A DNA stretch of 45,020 bases from Acholeplasma sp. CAG:878 (lineage in GTDB: Bacteria > Bacillota_I > Bacilli_A > RF39 > UBA660). The notes under the pieces were generated by a model that was not told the DNA's origin, did not search any database, and worked only from the letters and a program-made list of their open reading frames with translations. Of the stretch, positions 45,018 through 45,020 are shown piece by piece; the first letter of the stretch is position 1; each line of letters opens with the position of its first letter. Location: the NCBI GenBank assembly GCA_000432255.1, contig HF989915.1, forward strand, positions 1 through 45,020. The letters are read 5' to 3'. The position numbers and the translations under genes are program-made.

Positions 45018-45020
45018 GTA

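Overview
The window looks like chromosome from a very AT-rich Firmicutes-type bacterium, possibly an uncultured gut member of the Bacilli close to the Mollicutes; that placement is inference. The signs are a Gram-positive PolC replicase, a PrpC/PrkC (PASTA) phosphatase-kinase pair, a YmfF/YmfH-type M16 peptidase pair, a SigK-type sporulation sigma factor, AGGAGG or AGGTG ribosome binding sites, and TTGACA/TATAAT promoters. The genetic code appears standard: tryptophan is TGG and several housekeeping genes end in TGA. No transposase, integrase, CRISPR array or rRNA was seen.

Layout. 1-5300: the end of an upstream transcription unit, then three co-directional genes (membrane-anchored unknown, patatin-like phospholipase, 814-aa Cys-rich secreted protein). 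5301-7938: a tandem duplication of a lipoprotein gene facing a class-I glutamine amidotransferase (peptidase C26) gene. 8007-11659: a cardiolipin synthase gene broken by a one-base frameshift, then priA. 11716-13275: a pilin-headed protein with a lectin-like tail whose last ~150 bp carry the marks of a diversity-generating retroelement (DGR) variable region. 13330-15853 (minus): two M16 peptidase genes. 15967-16977: sigK and secG. 17223-19631 (minus): tRNA-Lys, a metal-exporting P-type ATPase and its ArsR repressor with a visible operator. 19779-20333: an orphan protein resembling the phage MuF C-terminal domain. 20595-30122: one long housekeeping run, rlmN-prpC-prkC-rsgA-rpe-frr-permease-dNMP kinase-cmk-alaS, with overlapping or near-abutting genes and a strong terminator. 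30257-39948: three large pilin-headed Ig-repeat surface proteins, the last broken by two in-frame stops. 40426-44955: polC.

The most notable system is the family of four proteins sharing a type IV prepilin leader (GFTLIE) but carrying different outer parts: a hypervariable lectin-like tail (11716), Ig repeats with a Cys-rich tail (30257), Ig repeats with a lectin-like tail (33340), and Ig repeats with an unrecognised tail (37303, pseudogene). Together they suggest a variable surface display system anchored through pilin-type N-termini. In the 11716 gene the final segment is about 60% GC, far above the rest of the window. Its variable codons fit A-to-N mutation of an AAY-rich template, and it ends in an adenine-free block followed by a short hairpin. 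No reverse transcriptase or template repeat lies in the window, so this target would have to be served from elsewhere in the genome.
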